From Symbiodinium natans (Eukaryota; Sar; Dinophyceae; Suessiales; Symbiodiniaceae): DNA of 64,000 nucleotides. Positions 12,972-25,805 of this stretch are shown in pieces. A program made the translations under genes and the position numbers. The notes beneath the pieces were generated by a model that ran no database searches, was not told where the DNA came from, and worked only from the letters and a program-made list of their open reading frames with translations. How positions within the stretch are numbered: the stretch's first letter is position 1; the number at the start of each line of letters is the position of its first letter. The DNA lies in the NCBI GenBank assembly GCA_905221605.1, contig CAJNDS010000332.1, positions 34,177 to 98,176 of the forward strand, written 5' to 3'.

Positions 12972-13670
12972 CCAGCGCAGCGTTGATCAGCTGCACCGCT
13001 TCAAAGAGCCGCGACTCCTGGAGAACTTGAGAAGAAAAACGAGAACCTCTGGTTCCACGAGAGGGGCTCTCTGTGACAACGGGCAGGGGGGCCGTCAGGG
13101 GGTCGTCTCGGTATCGCAGTGGTCTCTCCACGTGTCACCTCTGCCGCCTGGCGCGCGCTCGCGTGCTTCTCTCGCCAGGTGTCGGCACAGGCCGGGGCCG
13201 TGCAGGCCATGGCGTGCGAAACGCGTGACTCTGTTGTTGCCGCTAGGCTTTGGGCGGTGAGGGTTCAAAGGCATGCTACGAGTATGGGGTGCTGAGATGT
13301 AGAAATGGGCTGAGTCTTGGGGTTTTGGATGGCTTAGAGTCTCAGAGTGTGGGGATGTGTTGGAGCTTGTTGGGTGTCTGGTCAGCCATGATACAACGGC
13401 CATCTACAGCCAATGGCTGACGGCTTTTGCAGAATCACGAGGAAGCCAGGCATGCCAATAAGGCGTGGTGCTGCATACCAAGCACCGGGTGCTCTGCCAG
13501 TCTGGCCCCTAAACCCTCTTGTTGCTCTCATAGGAGCTCCGAAAGAGGAGCAAAGAGGAGCAAAGAGGAGCAAAGAGCGGCCTCCTTATCAAAGGCCATG
13601 GGCTGCTCCTTCGGCTTGTCTTCCTCCACGGGCGCATATTGGGACCACTCACGAAAGAACACCTTCCTCG
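11835..13670 (-). CDS. Candidate exons of an unidentified minus-strand gene
   Basis: Coding-like minus-strand stretches, from 5' to 3' of the transcript: KVFFREWSQYAPVEEDK (about 13597-13670), SRLFEAVQLINAALE (about 12974-13018), FAQLEEQQGMMLTDPARFAA (about 12482-12545), ADILMGLGGLKRAAGEL (about 12240-12290), VAEVFMHAVTQETRVKELLA continuing into ECEKLQKYQDAL (about 11935-12040), and AVAATQNKVQTVD (about 11835-11875). They are helical and partly coiled-coil. I cannot tell whether they form one gene, or the N-terminal exons of the CobW-like gene directly downstream. No family is recognised. Confidence 0.35.
12836..12968. repeat. (CT)n microsatellites
   Basis: Two long CT tracts (about 12836-12862 and 12897-12968) with a C-rich interruption. 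They lie between candidate exons of a minus-strand gene. Confidence 0.92.
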
Positions 13671-13874
13671 GGCCTTGCCATCCTCATCCTGCTGCAAGGC
13701 GTAAGATGTCCACCACCTCATATGAAGCAGGGCCGAGCACCCTTCAATGTGTCCCCCTGCATCTGACCCCGAAAACCTGGCCTTGCGTAGTAGTCGTTGA
13801 GGTTTGCCTGCATCTGATGGTTCTCCGGCCTTCAGCTGCGATCATAGGGGTTGGGGTTCAATTGCAACTGAGAC

Positions 13875-14040
13875 TTGTTTCAAACCACAGGAGCCCATGT
13901 CGGCAAACAAATCCCTAGGCCCCTGCATGCCGGGCACCGCCGCAGCAGCCTCAACACCGAGTCCGCAAAGGGTACTGTTGACCAAGCTGCACAGCTTTGG
14001 ATTCTTACCCGACCTGGTGCTCAGCAAGCCCTGAACTCGG
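13875..14040 (-). CDS. Candidate exon, unknown protein
   Basis: The minus strand reads KLCSLVNSTLCGLGVEAAAA, then VPGMQGPRDLFADMG, without stops. The composition is coding-like and the strand agrees with its neighbours. No motif recognised. Confidence 0.25.
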
Positions 14041-14049
14041 AGCTGCCGC

Positions 14050-15300
14050 CATACGCATGCCATGCTTAGGGCCATGTTGAGAGAACGCCCCCCCAAGCCC
14101 CGTGCCGCCGCTGCGAGCCCTGGAGGCAGCGGCACAGGCAGCTGCCCCGCCTCGGCAGCTTCGGAATTATTTTGAGAAAAGGGTGGATCTGTTCAAAACA
14201 GGCAAAGGCAATTTTCAAAAAAAAACTTGGGCTGTTTTGTCTCTCACTTGGACATGCCCAATATGCAACATCAGCACATCACAGCTCTGTGGCCCTGCTT
14301 CGATAGTGCTCCAGAACATGCGAGATTCCACCTCAACGCACCAAAAACTCAGCCTAAACCCTGAAATCCCACCTCAACCAACCTGGTTTACTTCACCATG
14401 CCTCCACTTAGTTACCAGCATCAATACCCTGCTCATTTTAGGCCCTTATCCTCCCTTCCAGGCTCCGTTCCCCCAGCGGTCGGCCAGCAGCAGCCATCGC
14501 CGCCAGAACGGCGGCGGGAGGCGCCTAAGACTCCGAAGACTGGCTGAGGGGGTCGATGGGGTCGCAGTTTAGGGGTTTGGAGCTTGGAGCTTGGGGTTTG
14601 GGGTTAAGGATTTAGGCGTAGGGTGACCTTTCAACATTCATGATCCTTTGGCAAGGGCAGGGGGTGCTTTTGTGCGAGGACGCTAAAGCTCTGAGGACCC
14701 CCTTCTGCGAACCTCTTGCAGCCTCTTAAGACGTTCCCGGATCTGGAAAATCAAAAATGGCCCTAGTGGTTTCTGGGAATCTTTCCGTCTAAATTGCTGA
14801 TGTTGCAACACCCCTCAGGCCCACCTCATGTGCTAGCATGCAGAGGCACCTTATGCAAAGAACCATCAAAGCGAAGCCTGCGCGCGAGTTCTGTCTTGCA
14901 AAAGACTTTTGCAAAGGTCCCCCTGAGAGCAGAGGTGTGAGCTGCAAAAAGCAAAAACTGCGAAGTCTGAGGCTGCGGGCGCCTCCGGGAGGCAGCCCGG
15001 GCAGGGCGACCGGTGGCGCAGCGGAGGCACCTTGAAAAGGCTTTCTCCAGCGCTCTCCAAGCCCATCGTTGACATCTACTTGCTCCCCATGATTCCCCAA
15101 TTGCTCCAACCCCCCGTTACACCCCGTTGCTGACCTGGAGGCGGAGGCGGCGAAGCATCCTCCGCAGGTCTGAGGTGTCTGAGGGGTCTGAGGTGCAGAG
15201 ATCTCTGAGGCTGTGTTCCAGGTCGTGTGGCTGTTATTTTTTTGGAAGCACAGACTGGACAGCGAGGCACTAACCATACTTCACTCAGCCACTCTTGCCA
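14050..15300. other. No gene supported; a few telomere-like heptamers
   Basis: Short TTTAGGG/TTTGGGG-like units occur near 14565-14615. Otherwise only short overlapping frames without motifs. Confidence 0.4.
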
Positions 15301-15344
15301 TCCTCATTGTCGTCGGCTGCTTTGAGCCCTTTGACCCCGGCCAG

Positions 15345-15455
15345 CGATCCCAGCCTCGCAAAAAGCTGCTCGCGCTTCGAGGATGAGATTCAAGAATTCG
15401 AGGTTCAGTCTCATGGATTCAGCAAAAGGGCCCTCTTGATCTGCTTTCTGAAGTG
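15345..15455 (-). CDS. Candidate exon, unknown protein
   Basis: The minus strand reads ADQEGPFAESMRLNLEFLNL, then ILEARAAFCEAG, a long uninterrupted helix-like stretch. A second short coding-like piece, LGVIDWKTVVLLGHA, lies at about 15795-15840 after a CAG. They may belong to one gene; function unknown. Confidence 0.3.
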
Positions 15456-16717
15456 AACGAGAAGTGCACAGATCGGCTTGGTCTTCCGGGCATTTCTTGG
15501 GCGAAATCACGCTGCTCTTTTGCACCAATTTCTTTGGGGGCCGCACGTTGCCAGGGACAAGGCGCCATCCACGACCGCTTTCTGAGCAGGACAGGAAGGC
15601 AGATAAGAGGCCGCTGCATGGGCAACTCTCTCCTTGCAACTCTTCAAGCTATTCTTCTCTTGCCTTCTCTCTCCTTCTACTCTCCTTCTTCTTCTCTCTT
15701 CTCCCTCAGAGGCGACGCGGGGCCCCCGGCCACAGTCTGCTTGCACTTGGCGACCTGGAAACAGTTATCACTTGCATCACTTGCATCATCTCGCATGCCC
15801 AAGAAGCACCACCGTCTTCCAATCGATTACCCCAAGCTGCCTCCTTCTCGGTGCCGCGTGCAGTAACACGGGCTTTGTCCTGGCTTTGCACCACGTGGAC
15901 ACAGCTCCAACGAGCTGCGGGCTTGTGCCCTCTACTCTGCTCAGTCGCTTTCTGTTCCGCCTCGCTTCGCTGGATCGGGCTGTACCACTAAGGGTTGCAA
16001 AAGGGTAGCCAAATCCACATGTGTGCCGTCTGCACTCTACGACCAGACTGCTGAAAACCACATCCTTGCACCCTCGTATCCGAGCTCACTCTCAGTCGGA
16101 CGGAACACTGAATCACAGGCACTCGGCTTCTGTCGCTGGCACTTCCGCTGCGGAACTGTCCCGCAAGAAGTAAGATGGGGACTGGGTCCGAGAAGCTTGG
16201 GTTTGAGTTGTCCCGCAAAGATACATTCTCGGTGGTATCCTGAGGCTTCCCAAGTCAGATGGCGTAGAAGGACCCCAAGGTCCGAGGCCGCCCAAATGGG
16301 ACGCCCAAAAGGGATGCCGGATGCCGAAAGCAGGAGCGGTAGCCTGGCTACCTGTGCTGTACATCGCCCAAGCAGAGGCAACCCTGGCGACCCGCTGGTC
16401 GCGATACGGCGCGATAAAGCGCTGCGCTCTCCCCCACGTTGCGGGGCAGCGCTGCCCAGGCGCAGTATGCAGGATGGGTGCACAAGCTGAACGTTAGAGG
16501 CTCCTTTTCCACTACCCTTTCAAACCCTCAGATCATCAAGTTTAAGAAGGTCTCATCACTTCCAAGACGGGCCGTATATGGGCTACACGCAGGCCTTGCA
16601 ACTTTGTGAACGGGCCGATCGCTAAGCTGCCTCGACTCTCAGGCTACTCCGGCATCAAGCAGCATGCGCTGACAGCTTCAGGACAGCAACTTGCTTCGCA
16701 GAAGCGTGCAACTCGTA

Positions 16718-16915
16718 GCATGTGGTATGTTGTGGTATGATGTGGTATGCTCATTAGTGACCTTCTCGGTCTGCCGCCACGAAGCGTCTGGGTTGCAAAG
16801 AAACGCACACTGAGGTCTACACTTCAAAAAGCTGAAACCAATGGGGGCGCAGCAGGCTCCGGGCACGTTGTAGGACACCATAGGACAATAGGACACCGTA
16901 GGACATCGTAGGCAT
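16718..16915. repeat. Short tandem decamers
   Basis: TGTGGTATGN repeats (about 16718-16752) are the reverse complement of the decamer at 3297-3357. Units of the form TAGGACACCR follow at about 16868-16912. Confidence 0.8.
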
Positions 16916-17244
16916 CGACATTCACAGAGCCTCTTGTTCCGGAACCGAAAGCCCTAGAGGCCGCTCTGGCCACTCGACCGCTGGGACTGCGGGGCACAGC
17001 ACGAACATGCACGAAGCACATCGCATGTGGGGAGGATGCGGATGCTGACTATGCAGTATGCTAGAGATCCCGGCTGGCGCGAATTCCGAGGCTTGGGTCT
17101 GGGAGGTCAGCTGGATCGCCGGTCTCCAGACCACAGTAAGACAAAGGAATTCAAGTGCCGGGCTGCCGGAACTCAGAATCAGGCGCTTCACTTTCAATAA
17201 TCCTGGTGTGTGGAGGAATCTAAGCTTTGCGGTTGAACTAAAGA

Positions 17245-17400
17245 GGTCACTTGAAAGGACTCAAGGCTCAAAGCTGCCGAGCTCAAAGCGAAGCCGGCAG
17301 AATCCGCAGAGCGCGGATGCAGCGTGTTGGAAGATGCTAGGGCGTCGATCGGCTCACCGCAAAAATCTTCTTCAACAAAGGAAATCACATTGGGGCACAC
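17245..17400 (-). CDS. Candidate exon, unknown protein
   Basis: The minus strand reads VCPNVISFVEEDFCGEPIDA, then LASSNTLHP. It has the composition of a folded domain, but I do not recognise the family. Confidence 0.3.
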
Positions 17401-18340
17401 GGCTTGAAGCTTCCCAATTAAACCATATCACCGAGCCGAAGGCAAGCCCGTTAAACTATTGAGAAACATGCACAACAACTGCACACCTGAAACGCAGAGG
17501 GCCAACACAGTTGTGAGGCCATGCTTCGTACGGTGGATTCTGAAACTGATCCTTCCGATCTCTGGGAGCCAGCGATTTCCTGCAGTCCTACAGTGGGCTT
17601 AAGTTGGCCGGCTGTTGGCTGGGCCCCCAGGCAGCGTCGACACACACAACGGACCCTTACAGTCCAGGCCGCATGCCCTCACAAGCGCGCGGACCTGCAA
17701 ACGCAAAAATGCTCGAAAGGGATGTATATCTGATGTACATGAGGGCGTCTTGCGAGTCATGGTGTGAATCTGCAGCATGTGGAGACCGGCGAAACCCCTA
17801 CAAGACATGCAACAGAAAGACACAACACGAAGCAAGACACCCAACTCGCGTGAGTCTAAGAGTCTATGAGTCGCGACTGGCAACCGAGAAGCGGTCGCGT
17901 GGTGGACGCTGCAGAAAGCAAATTCCTAAGAGCAAAAGGAAGCAAGAAAGAACAGGCACAGAGAAAGCCATGGCACGCGAGTTTCTCAAGCTTCCAGTGG
18001 TTGAGGCCACGGCCGGAATCCGAACCGCGAAGACCTGCTCCAGGCATCACCATATGCAGCTTACTTTTACGCTACCACAATCCGCAAGTTACGCAAGTGA
18101 CCACGTAGTTTTGGTTTTGGGAGGTCACTGCGAGAATATGCGCAAGTTCATGTCTTGACGCGTGTAGCTCAACAGGTGCCGTGCCCGACCTGCGCGGGTG
18201 GCCGATCTGCGGCTCCTGCCGTTGCTTGCTGAGCCTGACAACATCTGACAAACGAGACGACTTGAGAAAAGATGAGGGAAAACATAGGAAAACACAAGAC
18301 AGCACTACTTAGCACTACTTCCAAGGGTGCGGGAGTGGTG

Positions 18341-18393
18341 CTGACAGGGTGCTGGACAGGGTGCTGGACAGGGTGCTGGACAGGGTGCTGGAC
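18341..18393. repeat. 12-bp tandem repeat (ACAGGGTGCTGG)n
   Basis: Between four and five near-identical copies in direct tandem. Confidence 0.9.
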
Positions 18394-18654
18394 AAGTGTC
18401 ATGTCTAGGCCTTTTCAGGTCTCTCGCAAAGTCATCTCGAGTCTTTGTCAGCACAGCGGCTGAGATTGGGCAAATGAGGTCTCACTGGAATTCTCTGGAC
18501 TAGACGTCGCAGCCTGCCAGACAACGGCCACCTAACGCTTGGCGGCAGTAGTAGGAAACAACCCTCGCAACAGCTTCTGCTGCGTCCTTTACAGAAAAAA
18601 GAACATGCAATTTGGCGCTGGCAGAGCCCGCCAATATGGGCAGCACCCGCCGTT

Positions 18655-21600
18655 ATCGGCAAGGATCTGCAATGCCCTTCTCAATCTCATCAAGCATTTC
18701 CATGATGCGCATCGACTCGGCCTTCGTGAACCTTCAGTGCAGAAGCTCGAGCTGCCAGCGCTCCTTCCCTCGATTGTGTGCTAGCTTCGAGCTACAGACT
18801 CAACAACTTCCGGCATGAAGATCACGAAGTGGTTGGTCTCTCTTTTGTGTTTTGCCCTTTGGCGCCGGCGCCGAAACTCTCGGATGTTTTCAAAGTGCCG
18901 CCCAAGCATCTGAGGACATTCCTTGAGGCCAGCTGCCAGGCACCGATGCACGGCCTCTGCCTGCTCCAAAAGGAGGCTCCAGTAAAAAAAACTCGCCTAA
19001 TGCCCGCCTGGTACAGGAAGCCGTGCTGGTTCACGTAATTCCAGCCGGCCGCAGGCAGCCCAGCCTCGCTTTGCCAGTCGCAGCCGAGCTCTCACCCAAG
19101 ATCACGAGCTGCGCGCGTGCGCGCGCTCGCGCGCGCGCGCAGATAGCAGATGGCACGCGTTTTGCAGCAGAGAGGCGGGCTCCGGGACAGGGTATGTCAC
19201 CTGCTCCACATGCGGCCTGTCAAATGCAATCACCTTTGTCATCAGATTGCAAGAAGTATCTCACAGCCCATGCCGGAGATCCAATGTTAACGGTCTCCGA
19301 AACTATGGGAAGTTGAAAGCAAGGGCCAGCCAGTCAACTCTCAACATCAGCCAGCTCCCAACAGTTGTCTGCGCCTGACACCATTTTGCGCAGTGGACGT
19401 GTGGCCTTGTGGCTCGTTCCAACATTGCCTGAGCTGCACACAACAAAAATAGGAAAACAACACGCACCTCGCTGTCGAGTCGCTCGGTTGTCAGTCGGAT
19501 GGTGATGCGGGATGGATGCATGGCCCAGTTGTCCAGAGTGATGCGGCCCTTTGTCCCAATGACCTGGCAATGCTTAGGGTGGCTCCTTTGGGCTGCAGGG
19601 CACCAAAAAAACCAAGAAACCTGTTCTCAATACGGTCGGCGACCCGATAAGAACCTTCGCTCTCTAAAAACCCAGAAAAAATCCAAATCCTGAATACGCT
19701 ACACTACCGAGAAAAAAAAAAACTGACAAAAAGAACCCTTGAAATCCCTGCCTCGCACACCTCCGGCACTTCGCAGGCCCAGCTCGGAAAGGAGAGCACG
19801 GCAGCACCTCTCGCGCCACATCCCCCGGCCCCGTACTTTGGGTGTTTAGAGTTTCAGGTTGAGGGTTTCAGGGTTTGGGATCTAAAAGCTGACATAAGCT
19901 GACCAAGCGAAGAGGATCCCTCCCTTTGTGGACTTGTTGGTCCTGTGGGGATGCTTCCCAGTTCTCAGCATGGGGAAGCCCGGCAAGGCTTTAAATGGCC
20001 CCGGCGGTAGCGACACCAGGGTTGGAACAAAAACCATCGATTCCAAAGTGATGAAGGTCTCGATATTCATGATGCTGCAGTCGGTGGACTCTTTTGTGCT
20101 CGCACAAATTGGGTGCACAATCATCTCAGCCATTTTAAACGGCTGCTGGAGAAACTGTCCGCTTGTTTCTCCCACAACAGTCTTTACCAGCTGAGATGAT
20201 CGTGCACCCAACTTGACTTGAGCATATATTCCAACCTCGAGCTTATGAGTCAGGAACAGAGCCTGATGGCAGATCTGAAGTCTGCACTTTCGGATTTTTT
20301 TGTGCATCGGCCAAGATGCAAGTCCCCTGGAGCCCTTGGGGATACCCCGGGCACAAGCCGGACCAAGCCAGGTACGACCACCACGCAACTTTGGATGAAG
20401 GTTGAGTCGGTTACAAGTGTCGGGAGCGGGCCGAGGGTGTGTTGGGAACAGGGGGGGCGCGTGTTGGGAACTGGGCAGGCGTGAGTCAGGAACGCAGGGG
20501 GGGTGAGTCGGGAACAGGGCCCATGTGTACAGCACGCCCGCGGTTGAGTTGGGAAAGGCTGGCCCCCAGAATTGGGTTTCGGAGTGATGACCCTACTCTG
20601 CAGGTTTGTTTTAAGTCCTCTTTCGACGACTTGGAGTTGGGTCTACAGTCTTCTTTTCAGCTTCCAAAGGGGAGACTTTACGAGGGGAACACATCCGATG
20701 TGTCATGTACCCGCACACCAATTCGGCGTGTTGGTGTGCGGGTTCATGACACGTCGGATGTGTTCGCCTCGTAAAGTCTCCCCTTTGGAAGCTGAAAAGA
20801 AGACTGTAGACCCAACTCCAAGTCGTCGAAAGAGGACTTAAAACAAACCTGCAGAGTAGGGTCATCACTCCGAAACCCAATTCTGGGGGCCAGCCTTTCC
20901 CAACTCAACCGCGGGCGTGCTGTACACATGGGCCCTGTTCCCGACTCACCCCCCTTGCGTTCCCGACTCACGCCTGCCCTGTTCCCAACACGCACCCCCC
21001 CTGTTCTCAACACGCGTGTGCGCAACAAACCCCAGTTGCAACCAACACGACTAACATTCACGCAACTTTCACTGAGCTGCGCTCCACCAGGAAGCTTGAC
21101 CCTCTTCGCCAACGGGCCCACAGAGCCCTCTCATCGGCTCAGGATCTTCTATCAAGCTACCATCACAGGCGATGAAATATTTGCATCTACGTAACTTTAT
21201 CGCATGTGGTGGTTGCCTCTCCTCAAAATGCTATGGCCTAAGTTCCTGAAGAGCAACCCAGGAGCGATACTTGAGGTTCCTTAAGATCCTTCCCCGACCT
21301 CGGCCGTCGTAGTGGATCACGGCCCCTCCGCCTGTGCCACCAGTTCCTGCCGACACCACTGCTGTCGGCGCGGTGGACCCGAAGAAGAGGGGTGCATACT
21401 GCACCGCGTAGCAGATCTCGGGAAAATCTGCCTGCGAGGCCCACGGAGCAATGCAGCCCGTCTATCTCACACCCGACAATCACGCAGCTCACGCATGCCA
21501 CGCAGCCACGTCAAGGTATGCAGCAGCTGAGGGATGCCTGTACCATCCGCACCTCACCGATGGTGCCTGGAAAAGTTTGGTACCAACACACATTCGCAGG

Positions 21601-23250
21601 CCCCGCATGCAAAGAATGGACATTCTTGCCTTACAAGCCTTGCGCACACACACACACACACACGCTCACCACTCACTCTCAGTCTCGCTCTCGCTCGCAC
21701 TCTCACTCTCACTCACACTCACGCTCACACTCCCTGAATGTCTTGACAGGGTTCCCGAATTGTCTGGCCCAAATCCCGAATTCGCACTGTTACCGCCTCG
21801 TGCCTGAATTGCCTTCCAGAGTCCCTGAAGTTTGTGCCCGAATTTCAGGGGCAGTTCCTGAATGGAACTACACACGCCCACACCCACGCCCACGCCCATG
21901 CCCGCGCCCACCCCCACACCCACGCCCACAACCATACCAACACCCACACACCCACCCACTCAGTCACGCCGTCTTGCATCCGACAGACAGAACAAGAGAG
22001 CTCATCTTAGACGCGAGAACGCATGGCAAAGAAAGTGCACTAGAACCCGAATGACTACAGAAAGCAACGAAAGCAACGAAAGCAACTGCAAAAAAGGCAG
22101 ATCTGTAAAACTCCAAGTCTCCAAGTCCAAGCGGCCCAACTCGATGGCCGCCCGTGCGTGCTCCACAGCTGGAAAGTAGCGCGTCCACATACCTAGCACG
22201 GGTCAATCAAGAGAAGACGTTCAAGGGAAGACCCAGAGTGCATAAGAAGAGTATCTGCAAGAGCACTGCAGAGCACTCCTGCAGAGGACTCCTGCAGAGC
22301 ACTCCTCAGCCAAGAGTCCTTCGATCAGCGCAACGTCTCTGGCCTCTTCAAAAGAGAGAAGACTCAGAAGACTTCTGTTCTCAGTAAGATATCGCAGCTT
22401 TTCAATGAGCAGTTCCCGACCTCGGCTGCAGCGTACAGCTCCGCAGCATCTGCCGCAGTTGTGGCCAAAGGCTTCTCGCAGAGGACCTCAGAGGAAGGCA
22501 GAGGTCACGATGGAGGGTGTTAAAAGAAGAGGGGCTTCTCGTCAGGGTTCTCACATGCCACGAGCCCGAACGCCACCCCAGAAAAACTGAAGCCATCTGA
22601 AACGCTCGTTCTACCTTGCGCTGACTTTCCTGCGCCTGACTGGAGCGGTAATTAAGATGCAGACAGCAAGCTTTGCTTATCTTCGAGAGAATCAATCGAG
22701 TCTCTCAGAAGCTTGTCTATGGCCAAGCCACATGCTTTCCAGCACTTATCGCCATTAGCACCTGCTCCTCAACGTTCAGAAACGTGAGAGGACTGGTAAT
22801 GACTTCTAAGATGACTTGAGCTGGTCCCGCAGCCTGCCATCACTGCCGAACGAAATTATCGGTAAAAACTACAGCCGCAGGCCTTGTGCAGAGAGGTGAT
22901 GGTCCCGATGTAGATAATGTCCACATCTGGGTCTGCAACGAGTGCCTGGTAGTCTGGTGCCACTCGCTCCACACCATGACTTGCAGCAAACCTCAGAAGA
23001 ACACGGGGGCTTCGTCGCTTCGTCGCTTCGTCGACACGACTGCAAGTCCCCCCTGCCGAGGCACTTGGAAGCTTTCGCCTCATCCCGCGCGGCGCAGGAT
23101 TGCAGCACGGCACCAGGCACCTCCTGCCATGCAAACCCCAAACAGGAAGCACAGCTGGTCCCAAGTCCCGAGAACTTGCCTTCAGGCACTTGCACCAGTC
23201 TGAGGAAATGGGCCCACAGCCCAGGATGCCCCAGCGAAGCTTGAAGGACA
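18655..23250 (-). CDS. Gfo/Idh/MocA-family NAD(P)-dependent dehydrogenase, dihydrodiol-dehydrogenase-like (multi-exon)
   Basis: The family oxidises sugars, inositols or dihydrodiols with NAD(P). Minus-strand motifs run in family order: the Rossmann start LRWGILGCGPISSDWCKCLK (about 23175-23245), RFAASHGVERVAPDYQALV then DPDVDIIYIGT (about 22895-23000), AGKHV (about 22725), EKPLATTAADAAELYAAA (about 22408-22475; the EKP lysine is the usual catalytic residue), MWTRYFPAVEHARAAIELG (about 22110-22190), EICYAVQYAPLFFGSTAPTA (about 21290-21425), GTKGRITLDNWAMHPSRITI (about 19478-19573), AEAVHRCLAAGLKECPQM (about 18885-18970) and AESMRIMEMLDEIEKGI (about 18660-18727). These C-terminal pieces match the family's C-terminal 'ESMRIMDEIR' type ending. 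One or two middle exons are missing from my list. A 575-bp palindrome lies in an intron. Confidence 0.77.
19600..20430. other. Intronic, no exon firmly supported
   Basis: This lies inside the dehydrogenase gene. A minus-strand open stretch at about 20040-20180 (including NIETFITLESMVFVPTLVSL) may or may not be an exon. A few TTTAGGG-like units occur near 19840-19880. Confidence 0.35.
20439..21013. repeat. Long near-perfect palindrome (arms about 283 bp)
   Basis: The left arm (20439-20721) and right arm (20731-21013) are reverse complements with few mismatches around a 9-nt loop centred at 20726. Homology stops abruptly at 20439/21013. The inverted structure makes two mirror-image open frames that share a peptide; these are not genes. 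It could be a foldback (TIR-only) transposon within an intron of the dehydrogenase gene. Confidence 0.93.
21645..21735. repeat. (CA)n and (CTCACT)n microsatellites
   Basis: A pure CA tract (about 21645-21662) is followed by CTCACT/CGCTCT units. Confidence 0.9.
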
Positions 23251-23477
23251 CGTCCTCATATTGGACGGATCAAGCTTCTTTGGCTTATGATCTTCCATGC
23301 TGCAGCGACAATCAACGTGCAAGAGTTCTGCACAAACAGTCGTCAGAGACCGCAGATTTTTGTGAGATCCCGCGCAAGGCCGCATCCTCCGGCCGGGTGA
23401 GGCCAAGGCGGATGTCCAGTGGCGTCGCCATGCGGCGGCGGCGGTCCCAGCTCTTGCTCCCTGAGCACAGTTGGAGT

Positions 23478-23586
23478 GTGAGAGAGAGAGAGAGAAAAAA
23501 AAAAGAGAGAGATAGAGAGAAAGAGAAAGAGAAAGAGGAGGTAGAGAGAGAGGGAGGGAGGGAGGGAGGGAGGGAGAGAGAGAGTG
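23478..23586. repeat. (GA)n/(GGGA)n purine tract
   Basis: GA dinucleotides, a poly-A stretch, GAAA units and GGGA tetramers make a polypurine run of about 100 bp. A (GCCGCTGTC)n minisatellite follows at about 23670-23712. Confidence 0.9.
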
Positions 23587-24099
23587 GTGTTCTCGTTGGT
23601 GTTCAGTCTTTGGACCAAGCTCCCGGCCATCGTGGCAGTTGCAGGGTGCCTGCTTTGTCCAGCTGCCCAGTGCTGCCGCTGTCGCCGCTGTCGCCGCTGT
23701 CGCCGCCGCTGTCACTCGGAGAGAAGGCCGCAGCACCGAGTGCAGACGCCACATGGCAAAGCCAGTCGGGCACAGGACAGCAATCGGCACACAGCCTCCT
23801 TCAGAATCTGGGTGCGGGATTAGACACAGGCTGTCTACGTCTGCTGCATGTTCAGTAAGGAAGGCTACCATCTAAGGGCCAGCGGATAACCAAAGAACTG
23901 GTGCTCGAAGGAGCATCTGCGCAAGCATTTGCGTGGGCGGGCAGCTGAGGGTAGGGGAAGGGCATGGAAGGGCCAAGCGCTGCAGAGCCAGGTGTGGAGA
24001 TGTAATCCCATGGCAACCCCATGGTGACACATGGTGACACATGGTGACAAAGTGACAACTTCACATCACACCACACTTGTCACACAACTGAACAAAACC

Positions 24100-25667
24100 C
24101 CAGCCTGGCGATGAGGGACTCGTGCGTCATCTTGTAGGCTTCAGCCGGCAGCATCCGCTCTTTGGGGTTCTGCAGCAGAGAAAACATAACTGCAAAACCA
24201 TCCCAAAATTCACGTTGCCGATGAATCAGCCATGACCACGCACTGGCAAAACACCTTGTGCAGCAAGCCCTTCACGGCTTCAGCAACGTCTGCAGGCGTG
24301 TCTTGAGGAAGCTTGTTTGGCGGGTCTTGCACCTTGGTTGCATGTCGAACTGTCTGGAGAGGAGTGGAGCTGCCTCTAAACCCGTTCTGCGCATAGTTCA
24401 CCAGGCCTACTTTGGGCTCACCATATTTCACCGTAGCTTGGCCACGGACTGGCCATTCAATAGCTCTCACATGCGCCTCTCTTGGAAGGCCCTGACCCCC
24501 CTTTACCCTCACTTTTCCCCTCAAGCTGTCCCAGGCCACGATTTTCATCCGCAGCGTGGTGTCGTCGCGAGCCTCGAAAGGACGGCGCAGCGCAGCCACT
24601 TTGAAGGAGACGACCTCAGACACAAAGCGACAAGGACACCGAAATCCTGTCCCTGACTCCTTGGACTTGCATCTCCACGCAACGGACACTCATCCTTAAT
24701 TCTAACTGATTCTAAGCACATGGACTCTACATCGCAGGCCGCGCTGCTCCCAAACACCATGCATCTGCCGCCGGACTGTGGCAACCGCCGCAAGCAATCT
24801 CCTGAGTATTGGATTCTAGCCCGGTGCATGACAGAGCTGCTTTCTTGTCAACAGCGCTTGCGCCGTTATCGGTAGTTCAAGACCGAGAAGACTTTGTCAA
24901 GTTGAAACACAGCAATGCACTGGTGCGTCGAACCTCACGGCACTGTTTAATTCACCCCTGACACCGAAAAATCACCAGTCATGTAGCCAAGCTGCTGGTG
25001 GCAAGTAGCTCGGCGTGCCTGTCCGATTCTGGGGCCTACTGCAACATGCCGCATACACTATACGCTCGAAATAAAGCTCGACAGACTCTGAACAGCACGA
25101 TCCATATGATGAATATTCGCAACATTTCCAAAACTATCTCCATGCTATCAACTTTATCATTCCTGTCATTGATAAAGACTATCAAGATGATTGAAAATTT
25201 CAAAAGATTGTCAGCATTCCCTACATTTTCAACACATGTACCAACACTGTCGACCTTATCGAGAGTGCTAGGAATGACCAACATGAACTACCAGCAGCAT
25301 CAATACCGCCAACATTATCATCGATGCTCTGAGCCGCTTATCATCCGTAAGGTAGTTGCGTGGTCCCTTAGTATGGGCCCGTAATTGGGGAACCCGTCTA
25401 TACCCCTTATGCACCAAACAACGGAGGCCTAGCGCTTCCTTGCTCTCCTCGAGGCCGTAGATGGGGCAGGCGAGGCCGAAGTCGGCCAAGACGATGCGCT
25501 CCTCTACAAGGGAATCTCTCGCAACAGTCGTAACCATAGCAGGAATCATGGAAAACGATGCGAATGATGATCCTGATGTCATAAGAATAAACAAAATGGG
25601 TGGGGCAAAGAACGATAACAAAACAGGATGATGCTGACGATGATGATGATGACGATGATGATGATGC

Positions 25668-25702
<35 letters not shown>

Positions 25703-25767
25703 TTTGAGGATAAGGATGAGGATGATGATGATGATGATGATCATGATGATGATGATGATGATGATGC

Positions 25768-25805
<38 letters not shown>

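Noticed and set aside
20439-21121. Two mirrored open frames with shared peptide on opposite strands
   Set aside because: They are the two arms of one palindrome read on each strand; no domain and no coding signature.
21862-21960. Thr/Pro- or Gly/Val-rich frames from CACACCCACGCC repeats
   Set aside because: Low-complexity hexamer-like repeat, open on both strands.
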